A stretch of DNA of 64,000 nt from Sphingobium aromaticiconvertens. Its GTDB lineage: Bacteria > Pseudomonadota > Alphaproteobacteria > Sphingomonadales > Sphingomonadaceae. The notes beneath the pieces were generated by a model. The model was not told the DNA's origin and ran no database searches. It saw nothing but the letters and a program-made list of their open reading frames with translations. The position numbers and the translations under genes are program-made. Within the stretch, counting starts at the first letter, position 1; every line of letters begins with the position of its first letter. Shown here one piece after another: positions 8,453 through 17,841 of the stretch. Location of the stretch: contig NZ_JBANRJ010000001.1 in the NCBI RefSeq assembly GCF_037154075.1, positions 3,777,501 to 3,841,500 of the forward strand. The letters are read 5' to 3'.

Positions 8453-10510
8453 ATGAACGACGCTTTCACTCCACCCCCTCACCCGATCCCCACGCCCGCG
8501 CCGGATCAGCCCTTTGGCGCGGGTCCGCCCAGCGCCTTTGCGCCGCCCATGCCGTGGAAGAAGCGGATGCGGATCGTCGGCTGGGTGCTCGCCGGGCTGG
8601 TCGCGCTGCTGCTGCTGATCATCGCCTGGCTGGCGGTGACGGCGCCCCTGTCCCGCTCCCTGCAACCCATCGCCCCGCCCAGCATCAGCCTGATGTCGGC
8701 GGACGGGCACCTGATCGCCCGGCGCGGCGCGGTGATCGACAAGCCTGTCACCGTCGTCGAACTGCCACCTCATGTACCCCAGGCGTTCATGGCGATCGAG
8801 GATCGGCGCTTCCGCACCCATTGGGGCATCGACCCCCGCGGCATCGCGCGCGCGGCCTGGCATAATCTCTGGTCCGATGGCTCGTCTCAGGGCGGCAGCA
8901 CCATCACCCAGCAACTGGCGAAGGGCGTGTTCCTGTCCAGCGACCGCACCTTCGGCCGCAAGGCGCGCGAGGCGCTGATCGCCTTCTGGCTGGAGGCGTG
9001 GCTGACCAAGGACGAGATCATGGAGCGCTATCTCTCCAACGTCTATTTCGGCGATAATGTTTATGGCCTGCGCGCGGCCTCGCTCCATTATTTCAACCGG
9101 AAACCGGAACGGCTGACGATCCCCCAGGCGGCGATGATGGCGGGCTTGCTGAAGGCGCCTTCGCGACTCGCTCCCACCTCCAACCTCAAGGGCGCACGGA
9201 CGCGCGCCAATCTGGTGACGCAGGCGATGGTGGACGCGGGCTATCTGACAACGGCGGACCGCAACGCCCTGCGTCCCGCCCGCCTCGACGTGCGGGAGGA
9301 ACCGGAATCGACCAGCGGTACTTATTTCGCGGACTGGGTTCTGCCCGAAGCGCGCGACCGCGCAGGCGCCGTCTATGGCGCGCAAAATGTGACGACGACG
9401 CTCGACTGGCGCATCCAGCGGCTGGCCGAGGCCGCAATCCGCCGCGCGCCGCTTGGGCAGGCGCAGGCCGCGCTGGTGGCGATGAAGCCCGATGGCAACG
9501 TCGTCGCGATGGTCGGCGGCAAAAATTACAAGACCAGCAGCTTCAATCGCGCGGTGCAGGCAAAGCGCCAGCCCGGATCGACCTTCAAACTGTTCGTCTA
9601 TCTCGCCGCCTTCCGGGAAGGCATGACGCCGGAGGACGAGATTGACGACACGCCGATCACCACCGGCACCTATCGCCCGGCCAATCATGGTGGCAAATAT
9701 CGCGGTCGCATCACCTTGCGGCAAGCTTTTGCCGTGTCCAGCAACGTCGCCGCCGTTCGCCTGACGCAGAAAGTGGGCGTGGACAAGGTCATCAAGGTCG
9801 CCCGTGACCTGGGCGTCACCGCGCCCTTGACCGAGGATTTGAGCCTTGCGCTGGGTACGTCTGAAATTCCGCTGATCGAACTGGCCGAAGCCTATGCGTC
9901 AGTCGCGGCGGGGGCTTATCCTGTGATGGCACACGGCCTGCCGCCCGAAGAACGCGGCTGGTTCGAAAAACTGATGGATCGGCAGCGCCGCTTTGGCGAG
10001 GATCAACTGGGCATGATCCGCGACCTCCTGTCATCCGCCGCCAATCGCGGCACCGGTAGCGCGGCCGCCTTGCGGACCAGTACATTCGGCAAGACCGGCA
10101 CAACCCAGGACAGCCGCGACGCGATCTTCGTCGGCTATGCCGGTGGGCTGGTAACGGCGGTCTGGATCGGCAATGATGACAACGCCCCGCTACCCGGTGG
10201 CGCGGCGGGAGGCGGCATTCCCGCGCGCATCTGGCGCGATTTCATGGGCCGCGCGATCAATGAGCCGGTCGAGCAGGTCGAACCGGCGGAACAGGACAGC
10301 GATCTGGTCAATGCCATCGCCAATGTCACGGTCGAAACGGGCGTAGGCAACATGACGCTGGGGATCGACAGCGAAGGCATGACGGTCCGGCTAGGCCCGA
10401 ACGGTACGCTGCGCCTGCCGACCGATACCCCCCTTCCCGACACAGCGCCGCCACCGCGCATCGCACCCACTCAGCCTCCGCTGGGCGAGGAGGAGCCAGT
10501 GCCGCAATAG
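8453..10510 (+). CDS. Class A penicillin-binding protein (bifunctional transglycosylase/transpeptidase)
   Basis: Polymerises and cross-links peptidoglycan in the periplasm. The 685-residue protein has a Pro-rich cytoplasmic tail, one membrane anchor (residues about 41-63), and a GT51 glycosyltransferase domain with EDRRFRTHWG and GGSTITQQLAK. The transpeptidase domain carries all three penicillin-binding motifs: STFK near residue 376, SSN near 428 and KTGT near 546. A Pro-rich tail ends the protein. It resembles PBP1a/PbpC-type proteins of sphingomonads; the subclass is not certain. Confidence 0.93.
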   Translation: MNDAFTPPPHPIPTPAPDQPFGAGPPSAFAPPMPWKKRMRIVGWVLAGLVALLLLIIAWLAVTAPLSRSLQPIAPPSISLMSADGHLIARRGAVIDKPVTVVELPPHVPQAFMAIEDRRFRTHWGIDPRGIARAAWHNLWSDGSSQGGSTITQQLAKGVFLSSDRTFGRKAREALIAFWLEAWLTKDEIMERYLSNVYFGDNVYGLRAASLHYFNRKPERLTIPQAAMMAGLLKAPSRLAPTSNLKGARTRANLVTQAMVDAGYLTTADRNALRPARLDVREEPESTSGTYFADWVLPEARDRAGAVYGAQNVTTTLDWRIQRLAEAAIRRAPLGQAQAALVAMKPDGNVVAMVGGKNYKTSSFNRAVQAKRQPGSTFKLFVYLAAFREGMTPEDEIDDTPITTGTYRPANHGGKYRGRITLRQAFAVSSNVAAVRLTQKVGVDKVIKVARDLGVTAPLTEDLSLALGTSEIPLIELAEAYASVAAGAYPVMAHGLPPEERGWFEKLMDRQRRFGEDQLGMIRDLLSSAANRGTGSAAALRTSTFGKTGTTQDSRDAIFVGYAGGLVTAVWIGNDDNAPLPGGAAGGGIPARIWRDFMGRAINEPVEQVEPAEQDSDLVNAIANVTVETGVGNMTLGIDSEGMTVRLGPNGTLRLPTDTPLPDTAPPPRIAPTQPPLGEEEPVPQ

Positions 10511-10810
10511 GAGTGCGATGCATGAAGCGATGCAAGTCTCCACGTCAGGCGAGAGGGCGGGCTTAGGCGCAGATCAGTCGCGCGTACCCGCATAGCTGGC
10601 GCAGTTGAACCAGCCTAAGGACGTCCGGGATAGGTGGAGAGCGGAATGGGCGCGTTATGTGCCTTCATTCTTTAAATTTAATGTCCACTAGTCATCGATA
10701 GCCATCCACCTTCGCTCCCTCCCGACCACGCATAGCGCTGATCGAAACCGGGTAGCGCATCGCGATGCTTTACGTCACGCTGCGCCATCTGCGCCGCACA
10801 GGAGAGTCCC
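10511..10810. other. Intergenic region, no gene seen
   Basis: This spacer lies between the PBP gene and a GST gene on the same strand. I see no ORF with coding character and no strong terminator. The last 20 bases carry a GGAGAG Shine-Dalgarno sequence for the GST gene. An AT-rich patch around 10670-10690 could hold its promoter. Confidence 0.4.
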
Positions 10811-11443
10811 ATGACCGCCAATCTGACCTTCTACACCAACCCCATGTCGCGCGGGCAGATCGCCCGTTGGATGCTGGAGGAGACTGGCGTACCCTATAAA
10901 ACGGTCGTGCTGTCCTACGAAGGCGACATGCAGGATCCCGATTATCTGGCGATCAACCCGATGGGCAAGGTTCCTGCCATTGTCCATAATGGCGAAGTCG
11001 TGACAGAGGCCGCCGCGATCTGCGCCTATCTGGCCGATGCATTCCCCGAATTCGGCCTTGCTCCGCCAACCACGAGCCGCGCCGCCTATTATCGCTGGCT
11101 CTTCTTTGCCGCTGGTCCGGTCGAAGCGGCCGTCACAAACCGCGCGCTAGGTTTCGAAGTCAGCGAAGATCGCAGCCGTATGGCCGGCTATGGCAATTTC
11201 GATCGTGCGATCGATACGCTGGAAAAGGCGGTATCCTGCAATGCCTGGCTCTGCGGCGACCAGTTCACCGCCGCAGATGTCTATGTCGGTTCACAGGTGG
11301 ACTGGGGATTGATGTTCAAATCCATTCCAACCCGGCCGGTGTTCGAGGCCTACGCCACCCGCCTGCGGGAGCGCCCCGCCTATCAGCGTGCCAAGGCCAT
11401 CGATACGGACCTGATCGCGAAGATGCAGGCCAAAACCGACTGA
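10811..11443 (+). CDS. Glutathione S-transferase family protein
   Basis: Conjugates glutathione to electrophiles, or uses it for reduction. The 210-residue protein has an N-terminal thioredoxin-like domain (NLTFYTNPMSRGQIARWMLEE, then the cis-Pro segment INPMGKVPAIV and the EAAAIC glutathione site). An all-helical C-terminal domain includes QFTAADVYVGSQVDW, the N-capping box of GSTs. A strong Rho-independent terminator follows 18 bases after the stop. Confidence 0.92.
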   Translation: MTANLTFYTNPMSRGQIARWMLEETGVPYKTVVLSYEGDMQDPDYLAINPMGKVPAIVHNGEVVTEAAAICAYLADAFPEFGLAPPTTSRAAYYRWLFFAAGPVEAAVTNRALGFEVSEDRSRMAGYGNFDRAIDTLEKAVSCNAWLCGDQFTAADVYVGSQVDWGLMFKSIPTRPVFEAYATRLRERPAYQRAKAIDTDLIAKMQAKTD

Positions 11444-11461
11444 CACCCAACCGCTGACAAC

Positions 11462-11498
11462 AAAAAGGCCCGGCGGATCGCTCCGCCGGGCCTTTTTT
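11462..11498 (+). terminator. Rho-independent terminator after the GST gene
   Basis: A perfect GC-rich stem (AAGGCCCGGCGGA paired with TCCGCCGGGCCTT) with a four-base TCGC loop is followed by a T-run. A-tracts also lie on the left arm, so it can work in both directions and serve the convergent Bax-inhibitor gene. Confidence 0.9.
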
Positions 11499-11516
11499 CT
11501 CATATGACTGCCGCGA

Positions 11517-12245
11517 TCAGTCGCGATTGCCCATGAAGTTCAGCAGGAAGGTGAACATATTAATGAAGTCCAGATACAGGCTCAACGCGCCCATCACGAC
11601 CGTCTTGCCCATCATGTCCGTGCCCGCGACATAGGCGTACATGGACTTGATCTTCTGCGTGTCATAGGCGGTCAGGCCGGCAAACAGCAGCACGCCGATG
11701 GCGCTGATCGCAAACTGCATCGCGGTCGACTTCAGGAACATATTGATGAGCATGGCGACCAACAGGCCGACGACACCCATGATCAGGAAGGTGCCCATAC
11801 CCGACAGATCCTTCTTGGTCGTATAGCCCCACAGGCTCAGACCGACGAAAGCCGCCGCCGTCGCAATGAAGGTCTGGGCGATCGAAACGCCCGTGAACAC
11901 CAGGAAGATCGACGACATGCTGAGACCCATCAGCACCGTGAAGGCCCAGAACATCCCCTGCACAGCCGCCGTGGAGAAGCGATTAATGCCAAAGCTCATC
12001 GCAAACACAATCGCCAGCGGCGACAACATGATCACCCAGCGCAGCGGCGTGTTCAGCACCTGCACCGCCAGGCCGCTGCTGGCGAAGAACATCGCCACCA
12101 AGCCGGTGAGCAGCACGCCGCTCGCCATATAATTATAAACCGACAGCATATAGGATCGCAGACCGGCGTCGAACGCCACGTCACGCGCGGCGGTGGCGCC
12201 GCCAAATCCCGCTACGCCCGGACGGGGGTCAGACCAGTTGGCCAT
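11517..12245 (-). CDS. Bax inhibitor-1/YccA family membrane protein
   Basis: This 242-residue protein has seven membrane helices after a soluble N-terminus, typical of the TMBIM/BI-1 family. The SVYNYMASGVLLTGLVA first helix and the terminal SLYLDFINMFTFLLNFMG segment are family hallmarks. Bacterial members are implicated in membrane calcium leak and protease (FtsH) interaction; the exact role here is unknown. It converges with the GST gene across a shared terminator. Confidence 0.9.
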   Translation of the reverse strand: MANWSDPRPGVAGFGGATAARDVAFDAGLRSYMLSVYNYMASGVLLTGLVAMFFASSGLAVQVLNTPLRWVIMLSPLAIVFAMSFGINRFSTAAVQGMFWAFTVLMGLSMSSIFLVFTGVSIAQTFIATAAAFVGLSLWGYTTKKDLSGMGTFLIMGVVGLLVAMLINMFLKSTAMQFAISAIGVLLFAGLTAYDTQKIKSMYAYVAGTDMMGKTVVMGALSLYLDFINMFTFLLNFMGNRD

Positions 12246-12371
12246 GTCACATCATCTCCTTTGACGGCACCAATGCCGTTACCTGTCTATTATCGGATGA
12301 GCCGGGGCGCTTTTCAAGCAAAACCGGGCCTTTCTCTCGCAACTACAGATATGCGGGCCTATACTCGGTTA

Positions 12372-12923
12372 ATGCATCGCCTATTTGTTGCCATACGCCC
12401 GCCTGCAGCAATTATCAGCAATATTTTGGCAATCATGTCGGGTATCGAGGGTGCCCGCTGGCAGAATGATGCCCAACTCCATATCACTCTACGATATATC
12501 GGCGAGGTGGATCGCCACAGGGCGCAAGACATCGCCGTAGCCCTGGATCACATCGCATTTGCCCCGTTCGAGATAGCGCTGTCGGGCGTGGGAAATTTCC
12601 AGCGGAAGGGGCGACTTGACAGTCTCTGGACAGGGATCACCCCCGTCGACCATCTTGAGCATCTGCATCGCAAGATCGACCGCGCCTGTATCCAGTGCGG
12701 CCTCCCGCCGGAGGGCCGCGCCTATCTGCCACATATGACCCTCGCCCGCTTCGGTCGCATCGCAGGTTCGGCCGACCACTTCATGGCTCAGCACGCAGGA
12801 CTGATCAGTACGCCTTTCATGGTTCGCGACTTTTGCCTGTTCGAAAGCGAACTGGGTCAGGGCGGGTCAACATATCAACTGATTGAGCGTTATCGGGCAA
12901 ATGAACCAGGGGCGTCCCTCTAA
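12372..12923 (+). CDS. thpR: RNA 2',3'-cyclic phosphodiesterase (2H superfamily)
   Basis: Opens 2',3'-cyclic phosphates on RNA ends. The 183-residue protein has both catalytic H-x-T/S-x motifs of the 2H superfamily: HITL near residue 44 and HMTL near residue 122. The start at ATG 12372 gives the family N-terminus MHRLFVAIRPP; upstream codons in frame read through the intergenic region and look noncoding. It converges with sodC. Confidence 0.9.
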   Translation: MHRLFVAIRPPAAIISNILAIMSGIEGARWQNDAQLHITLRYIGEVDRHRAQDIAVALDHIAFAPFEIALSGVGNFQRKGRLDSLWTGITPVDHLEHLHRKIDRACIQCGLPPEGRAYLPHMTLARFGRIAGSADHFMAQHAGLISTPFMVRDFCLFESELGQGGSTYQLIERYRANEPGASL

Positions 12924-12933
12924 GGAACGCCCC
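12909..12933. terminator. Hairpin between converging thpR and sodC genes
   Basis: GGGGCGTCCC pairs with GGAACGCCCC with one mismatch around a TCTAA loop that includes the thpR stop codon. A short A-run follows. It may act as a bidirectional terminator, but the T-run is weak on either strand. Confidence 0.4.
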
Positions 12934-12942
12934 AAAGTCAGT

Positions 12943-13485
12943 TCAGGACAGCGAAAGCACACCACAGGCCACACGCCCGCCAGCATTCCCTGCCGGATCG
13001 CTCACATTGTCATCTGGTGCTGCATGAACGACAATGGCCGCGCCATCTGCATCCAGCAGGGGCGTCGCTCCTGTGGTCAAGAGGCCACCCGCGACGACAT
13101 ATTCCATCTGGCCCGTGCCATCCGCACCGACCGTCATGTTGGGCATGTCACCCATATGCATACCCGCCGGATTATTCATGCCATGCTTGCGTGCAGTGGG
13201 ATTCCAATGGCCGCCCGCGCTGGTGAAGTCGGGACCTGTGCAGGTGCCCGTCATATGGACGTGGACTGCATGAATTCCAGGCGTCAGCCCCGTGGCTTTG
13301 ACAAGCACATGCAGGCCATCGCTCCCCTCTGTCACGCTCGCTTCACCGCGCGCCGCGCCATCGCCCGCCATCAACGAGGCTCGCGCCATGGGCGCCGCCT
13401 TCCCCACCCCTTCAGCCCCGGCGGTCGCACAAGCGCCCAGCGACAAAGCACATGGCAGACTCAAAAGAAGCGGCGCAATTTTCAT
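12943..13485 (-). CDS. sodC: Cu/Zn superoxide dismutase, lipoprotein form
   Basis: Dismutates superoxide in the periplasm. The 180-residue protein starts at ATG 13485 and has a signal peptide ending in the lipobox LGAC, so it should be membrane-anchored. Metal ligands are visible in HAVHVHM, GGHWNPTARKH and VVHAAPDDN, and the conserved disulfide Cys residues (GTCTGP and RVACGVL) are present. A longer frame adds only six residues (MPMEIV) before this ATG. Confidence 0.93.
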   Translation of the reverse strand: MKIAPLLLSLPCALSLGACATAGAEGVGKAAPMARASLMAGDGAARGEASVTEGSDGLHVLVKATGLTPGIHAVHVHMTGTCTGPDFTSAGGHWNPTARKHGMNNPAGMHMGDMPNMTVGADGTGQMEYVVAGGLLTTGATPLLDADGAAIVVHAAPDDNVSDPAGNAGGRVACGVLSLS

Positions 13486-13794
13486 GACGATCTCCATGGG
13501 CATTTCAAAAGGGAATCTTCCGCGAACGCGGAACAGACAGCTTTGTTGCGCGAAGCCGATCGATTGTCACGCGATAGCTGCGGATCAGCATCCGACCTTC
13601 CGATCTTGCTGTCGATGACCGCCCTTTCAGTATCGCCCATCATTCCTCCGGGCATACCGCAAGGCCCTTCATCAACACCAAGCGCCTGCGCGTTTCAGCG
13701 TGAAATGACCGAGCGTTGACTGAACAGGGCGCGCGCACCGCGATAAACCAAGCTTCGGCTCACACCCCCTCATTATAAAAACGAGATGGAAACG
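13486..13794. other. Intergenic region upstream of sodC
   Basis: This is mainly the promoter side of sodC, read right to left, together with the 3' flank of ompA. I found no convincing gene. The sequence around 13510-13560 is AT-richer than its surroundings and probably carries the sodC promoter. Confidence 0.4.
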
Positions 13795-13823
13795 AAAAAG
13801 GGCCGGTCGTAAGACCGGCCCTC
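13795..13823 (-). terminator. Rho-independent terminator of the ompA gene
   Basis: AGGGCCGGTC pairs with GACCGGCCCT around TTAC, and on the minus strand is followed by TTTTTCG. It lies about 35 bases after the OmpA stop codon. Confidence 0.85.
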
Positions 13824-13859
13824 TCGTCATCCCAATCCACAAGGGACTGGATATGATCC

Positions 13860-14921
13860 TTACTGGCCCGAACCCGGACCGTAGGTGATTTCCACGCGAC
13901 GGTTCTGCAGTTCGCGAACACCGTCGGCAGTTTCGACGCGGGGGTTGGCTTCACCAAACGCCTGGGTCGTCATCACGCCGTCAGGGATACCCTTCGACGC
14001 CATGTATGCCTTGACGGCATCGGCACGACGCTGGGAAAGACCAACGTTGTACGAGGCCGAACCCGAACGATCCGCATAACCTGCCAGCATGACCTGGGCG
14101 CTACCGCAATTGCTGTAGGCCGAAACCGCGTTGTCCAGGATGGTGCCCGCGTCAGGCGTGATGTCCGACTTGTCGAAGTCGAAGAACACGATGTACGGCC
14201 CAGGGCTGCACTCTGCCACTGGCGGAGGCGGCGGCGGGGGAGGCGGCGGGGGAGGCGGCGGCGGCGGGGGCGGCGGAGGAGCAGCCGGCTCACCAAAGTT
14301 GTACGCCAGGCCCAACAGCAGGCTGTGCGAACGGATCTTGGTGTCAACCGACGAACCAGCCGGACCGCCCAGGGCAGTGCCGTAAGCCGAAACCAGCTTG
14401 ATATCGTCCTGGTTAAAGAAGCGATACTTCAGCGAGACATCGACATGGTCGGTCAGCGGGTAGCGAACGCCAGCGATTGCCTGCCAAGCGAAACCGGTGT
14501 CGGAATCGTTGACCAGATCGTTGGCGAGCTTGCCGCGCGAAACGCCGACACCGCCGCCGACGAAGCCCTGCAGGCCATCATCGGGACCGAAGTCGAGCAA
14601 GCCGTTCAGCATGAACGACAGGGCCGAAGTGGCGCCACCGAAGCCGCTGGCGTCCAGGTCAACTTCAGCGCGCTTGTAGCCCGCTTCTGCTTCCAGACGG
14701 AACCCACCGAAATCGTAACCGATCACGGCATCAGCATCCAGACCCTTATGATGGTCAGCGCTGATGGTACGGCTAGTAGTACCGGAATCGAAGGTCAGGT
14801 CGGCGTCTTCGACGATGGTTACGCCGGAGTCGATACCGACATACCAGCTATTGTCACGCGCCAAGGCCGGAGTGGCCAGGGCGGAGGTCGCAAGCGCAGC
14901 CGCGAGGGCAAGCTTCCGCAT
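13860..14921 (-). CDS. OmpA family outer membrane protein
   Basis: Outer membrane barrel that also binds peptidoglycan. The 353-residue protein has a signal peptide (LALAAALATSALATPALA) and an eight-strand-like barrel to about residue 210. An uninterrupted run of about 18 prolines (DNA repeat at about 14221-14280) precedes the C-terminal OmpA-like domain. That domain shows VFFDFDKSDITPDA and LSQRRADAVKAYM, with the Asp and Arg that bind diaminopimelate. The long polyproline hinge is typical of sphingomonad OmpA. A strong terminator follows. Confidence 0.93.
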   Translation of the reverse strand: MRKLALAAALATSALATPALARDNSWYVGIDSGVTIVEDADLTFDSGTTSRTISADHHKGLDADAVIGYDFGGFRLEAEAGYKRAEVDLDASGFGGATSALSFMLNGLLDFGPDDGLQGFVGGGVGVSRGKLANDLVNDSDTGFAWQAIAGVRYPLTDHVDVSLKYRFFNQDDIKLVSAYGTALGGPAGSSVDTKIRSHSLLLGLAYNFGEPAAPPPPPPPPPPPPPPPPPPPPVAECSPGPYIVFFDFDKSDITPDAGTILDNAVSAYSNCGSAQVMLAGYADRSGSASYNVGLSQRRADAVKAYMASKGIPDGVMTTQAFGEANPRVETADGVRELQNRRVEITYGPGSGQ

Positions 14922-15095
14922 AGAAATCCCCTTTCAAAAGTGTCACGAAGGACTACTGAAATCCTTTATCGAGTGGAAAGTTTCATGGCAAGCGTACAAT
15001 TGCCGAAACTGTTGCAAAAATATCTCAGAAACAGCAACTTCCAAGAGTTCGGCAGCCGTTGGCAGGCACATATCCACGGCGAAAAGCCCATTCTC

Positions 15096-15599
15096 TCAGG
15101 CGTCGATCAGCCCGTGATTTCGCATCGCCGTTAAAATTGCGGCGATAGCATCGCGAGAGGCTTCGTCGATCGTGCTTCCCCCCGCCGGGTCAGCGATGGC
15201 AGCAACCCTCTCACCCACGACGCGATTTCCACCCACATGCATGCCGTCCGCGCGCATCGGTCCGTCAATCCAGTCGGCGCCGTCAAAAATCATCGCATGT
15301 CCGCGATCGGCAACGCCTATCGCCAATCCCGCACGCGGCATGACGAAGCGCCACCCCCCTTCCGTCCAGCAGGCAATTGCGCTGTCCTGTCCCGTCCAGG
15401 CGCCATTCGCGCCGTCCGCCACGATCCAGCAGTTGCCGATCGCGAGCGAAACGGGCGGCTCAGCCAGATCCGCGCTTTCAACAATGCCGTGGAGCAGCAT
15501 GTCGATCCGCGCCAACGCTTCGTTGTGAAACAATTCCTTCTGCGCTTGGCCTGCATGAAGCAGCGGCAAGTCCCAGCGCGGCGTTGCGTCCTGCGTCAT
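15096..15599 (-). CDS. DUF2793 family protein, distal GTA gene
   Basis: This 167-residue protein begins MTQDATPRWDLPLLHAGQAQKELFHNEAL, the characteristic start of DUF2793, which is found at the tail-fibre end of alphaproteobacterial GTA and prophage clusters. A middle GNCWIVADGANGAWTGQDSAIA and a WRFVMPRAG segment are also typical. It is probably a minor tail or attachment component. It lies 36 bases after gp15 and is the last gene of the cluster. Confidence 0.8.
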   Translation of the reverse strand: MTQDATPRWDLPLLHAGQAQKELFHNEALARIDMLLHGIVESADLAEPPVSLAIGNCWIVADGANGAWTGQDSAIACWTEGGWRFVMPRAGLAIGVADRGHAMIFDGADWIDGPMRADGMHVGGNRVVGERVAAIADPAGGSTIDEASRDAIAAILTAMRNHGLIDA

Positions 15600-15635
15600 C
15601 CTGTTGATCCTTCCTCAAAAATGTCATTCGTTGTT

Positions 15636-17825
15636 TCAGACAGGCAGCGCGATCCGCAGCGCGCGCCCGGCCCCCAGCGCACCGATCTGCCACAGGGCCA
15701 GATGCCTCCCCTCTCCAGGCGCAAAGCCTACATCCGCCGCGATCATCGCTGCATCATAGATCCAGGCCGGACTGGCCGTTTCGACCGTCCGTATCGCCGT
15801 ATCGCCAGCCATCACCGCACCCCCGTAGCGCTCCACCTCCTCGCCCAGCGGCGTTTCCACACCGTCCCGCCAGGTCCAGCCGATCCGACTGCGCCGAACC
15901 CAACTCATCACCAGACCACCTTCACCATCGGACTTCACCCGGCCATGCACCGGCGCGGGTGGCGCCATCGCCTCCCCCCTTACCGTCAGCATCGCCTCGG
16001 CCGGTTCAGCATCGCCAATGCCGATCGCCAACACGGTCAACACCCCGCCCGTCCCGGCAAAGGCGCTGGCGGGCATAGCCGCCAACCTTTCCTGCTCCAC
16101 CAACAGGAAGGGCGTGTCCTCTCCATGTCCCAATGCCATGGCCCACTCACTCCCCCGCAAGCCGCGCCGCAGACCACTTAATCGCCAGGTTCCCGCCCCC
16201 GTCTGCACCGCGGCCTCGAACTGAACCAATTCCTGTCCGATCAGACACAGGTTCCGCCCCTGCGCCAATCCGCTCTCGTCGCTGCTGCCCAACGCCATGT
16301 CATCGGCCAGCAGCGCCACCTCGCACGTCCGCGCCCGGTCGATCATCGTCGCGCTCCCTGCGGCCAGCGGTGTTGCCAGCCGCCCCAGCGTAGCGCGCAG
16401 CGCGCTACGCCCCAGCGGCTCTGCAACACCATTCGCACCGCGCGAAAACAGTGCTGCCCGACGCCATCCAGCGCCCCCACTCGCCACCGCCACGACAACA
16501 GGCCCGGTAGCCGCCACATCCTCCAGCGGAGGCAAATCGACCAGCATCAGCGTCGTCGCCCCATGCGGCGCATCCACCTCGCGCACGATCGCACCACCCG
16601 ACGCTCCCTCGGGCAGCCCGACCGCTCCGCCCGGCACCCGGCGCAGGGTCAATCGTACCGCCATCGCCTCCCACTCGCGCTCCTCGACCCGCCAATGCCC
16701 GCCAATGCCCCCCACGCTCACCAGCGACCCCGGCCGGATCGTCAACGCCTCCCATCCGCACTGCACCTCCATGGTCGCGCGTCCAGCCCAGGCCGATCGC
16801 AGCCGCACCGCGGCCAGCTCCCGCGCCTCATCCGCCGCCAGCATGGCAGGCATGTCGATCCCCTGTTCCACCCGCCCCGGCCCCGGTCGCGCCACCTTCT
16901 GCACACCCGCCTGATAATCGCGCGCCGCGTCATAATGGCGCAGCGACAGTTGCACCGGCACATCCTGCGCCATCCCGCTCCGGCTCGTCACCGGATCGCG
17001 CGCCCTGCCATTGACGCGGCTACACAAAGAAGTCGCCGCAACCACCTCGACCTCACCCCCAACAGCGCGCAACCATGTGCCGTCCAGCGCCAGCCCGAAC
17101 CCCTCAACCAATGGAACCAGCGCCTCACTCACATTGCCGCCACTCGCCGCATAGCCGCCAACGACGCCCAGCCCTTCGCCCTCGATCGCCCCATCACTCA
17201 GCATTGCCGCGATGGCGACCACCTTCACCGCCCCCTCATCCGCCTCAATCTCAAAGGTCAGCGACGGGATGCGATTGCCATAATCCGCCAGCGCCAGATC
17301 CTCGAACACCACATAAGCGATGCCCCGATGAGCAGGTGCATGGTCAATGCCCTGCGCCGACGCGATCAGCGGATCGACAGGCTGATCTTCGCCGCCCAGA
17401 TGGACCCGAAACGCCCCCAGTTCGGTCTTGAAATCGCCCGCACTCCCGCGCAGCAAATTACCCTCCGCCCAGATCCGCTTCACCGCCCTGATCGGCCGCG
17501 CCGACAACGCCACCGCGAAACTCGCCGCATATTCATAGCTGGTGACGCTGGGCCGCCCCTTGCCGCCGCCGCTCTTGCTTGTCGTCTCCCGCAGGTCGGT
17601 CGCCCAGATTACCGTCCCCGCCACCCGCATCGTCCCGAACAGGCGCGGTATCTGGCTGCCATAGCTCGACGTCTGCACCTGCAAATCGTTGATCCGTGGC
17701 CCGGTCCGCCCCTTGGGCCGGAACAACACCGCCTGATCGAACGCCCGCCCCGCCATCGCTCCGATCGCGCCACCGATCGGCCCGCCCAGCGCCGTCCCCA
17801 CCGCAGTCAGCAATAAAGTCGCCAT
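15636..17825 (-). CDS. GTA gp15-like baseplate/tail protein
   Basis: This 729-residue protein resembles the tail-tip/host-specificity protein gp15 of RcGTA. It begins with a Gly-rich hydrophobic segment (GTALGGPIGGAIGAMAG), then NDLQVQTSSYGSQIPRLFGTMRVAGTVIWATDL, a conserved block of this family. The C-terminal half is beta-rich (Phage-tail_3-like). It is much shorter than the roughly 1300-residue Rhodobacter protein, and I cannot see a TIM-barrel segment in it. A possible relocation of that domain to gp12 is discussed as a finding. Confidence 0.85.
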   Translation of the reverse strand: MATLLLTAVGTALGGPIGGAIGAMAGRAFDQAVLFRPKGRTGPRINDLQVQTSSYGSQIPRLFGTMRVAGTVIWATDLRETTSKSGGGKGRPSVTSYEYAASFAVALSARPIRAVKRIWAEGNLLRGSAGDFKTELGAFRVHLGGEDQPVDPLIASAQGIDHAPAHRGIAYVVFEDLALADYGNRIPSLTFEIEADEGAVKVVAIAAMLSDGAIEGEGLGVVGGYAASGGNVSEALVPLVEGFGLALDGTWLRAVGGEVEVVAATSLCSRVNGRARDPVTSRSGMAQDVPVQLSLRHYDAARDYQAGVQKVARPGPGRVEQGIDMPAMLAADEARELAAVRLRSAWAGRATMEVQCGWEALTIRPGSLVSVGGIGGHWRVEEREWEAMAVRLTLRRVPGGAVGLPEGASGGAIVREVDAPHGATTLMLVDLPPLEDVAATGPVVVAVASGGAGWRRAALFSRGANGVAEPLGRSALRATLGRLATPLAAGSATMIDRARTCEVALLADDMALGSSDESGLAQGRNLCLIGQELVQFEAAVQTGAGTWRLSGLRRGLRGSEWAMALGHGEDTPFLLVEQERLAAMPASAFAGTGGVLTVLAIGIGDAEPAEAMLTVRGEAMAPPAPVHGRVKSDGEGGLVMSWVRRSRIGWTWRDGVETPLGEEVERYGGAVMAGDTAIRTVETASPAWIYDAAMIAADVGFAPGEGRHLALWQIGALGAGRALRIALPV

Positions 17826-17841
17826 CGGCCTCCCTTTCTTT

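Noticed and set aside
14221..14280. GGCGGAGGC-type tandem repeat as a possible microsatellite
   Set aside because: It encodes the polyproline hinge of OmpA and is explained by that.
16563..17816. A long plus-strand frame antisense to gp15
   Set aside because: Same Arg/His/Pro-rich shadow composition, no ribosome site, and gp15 is clearly coding.
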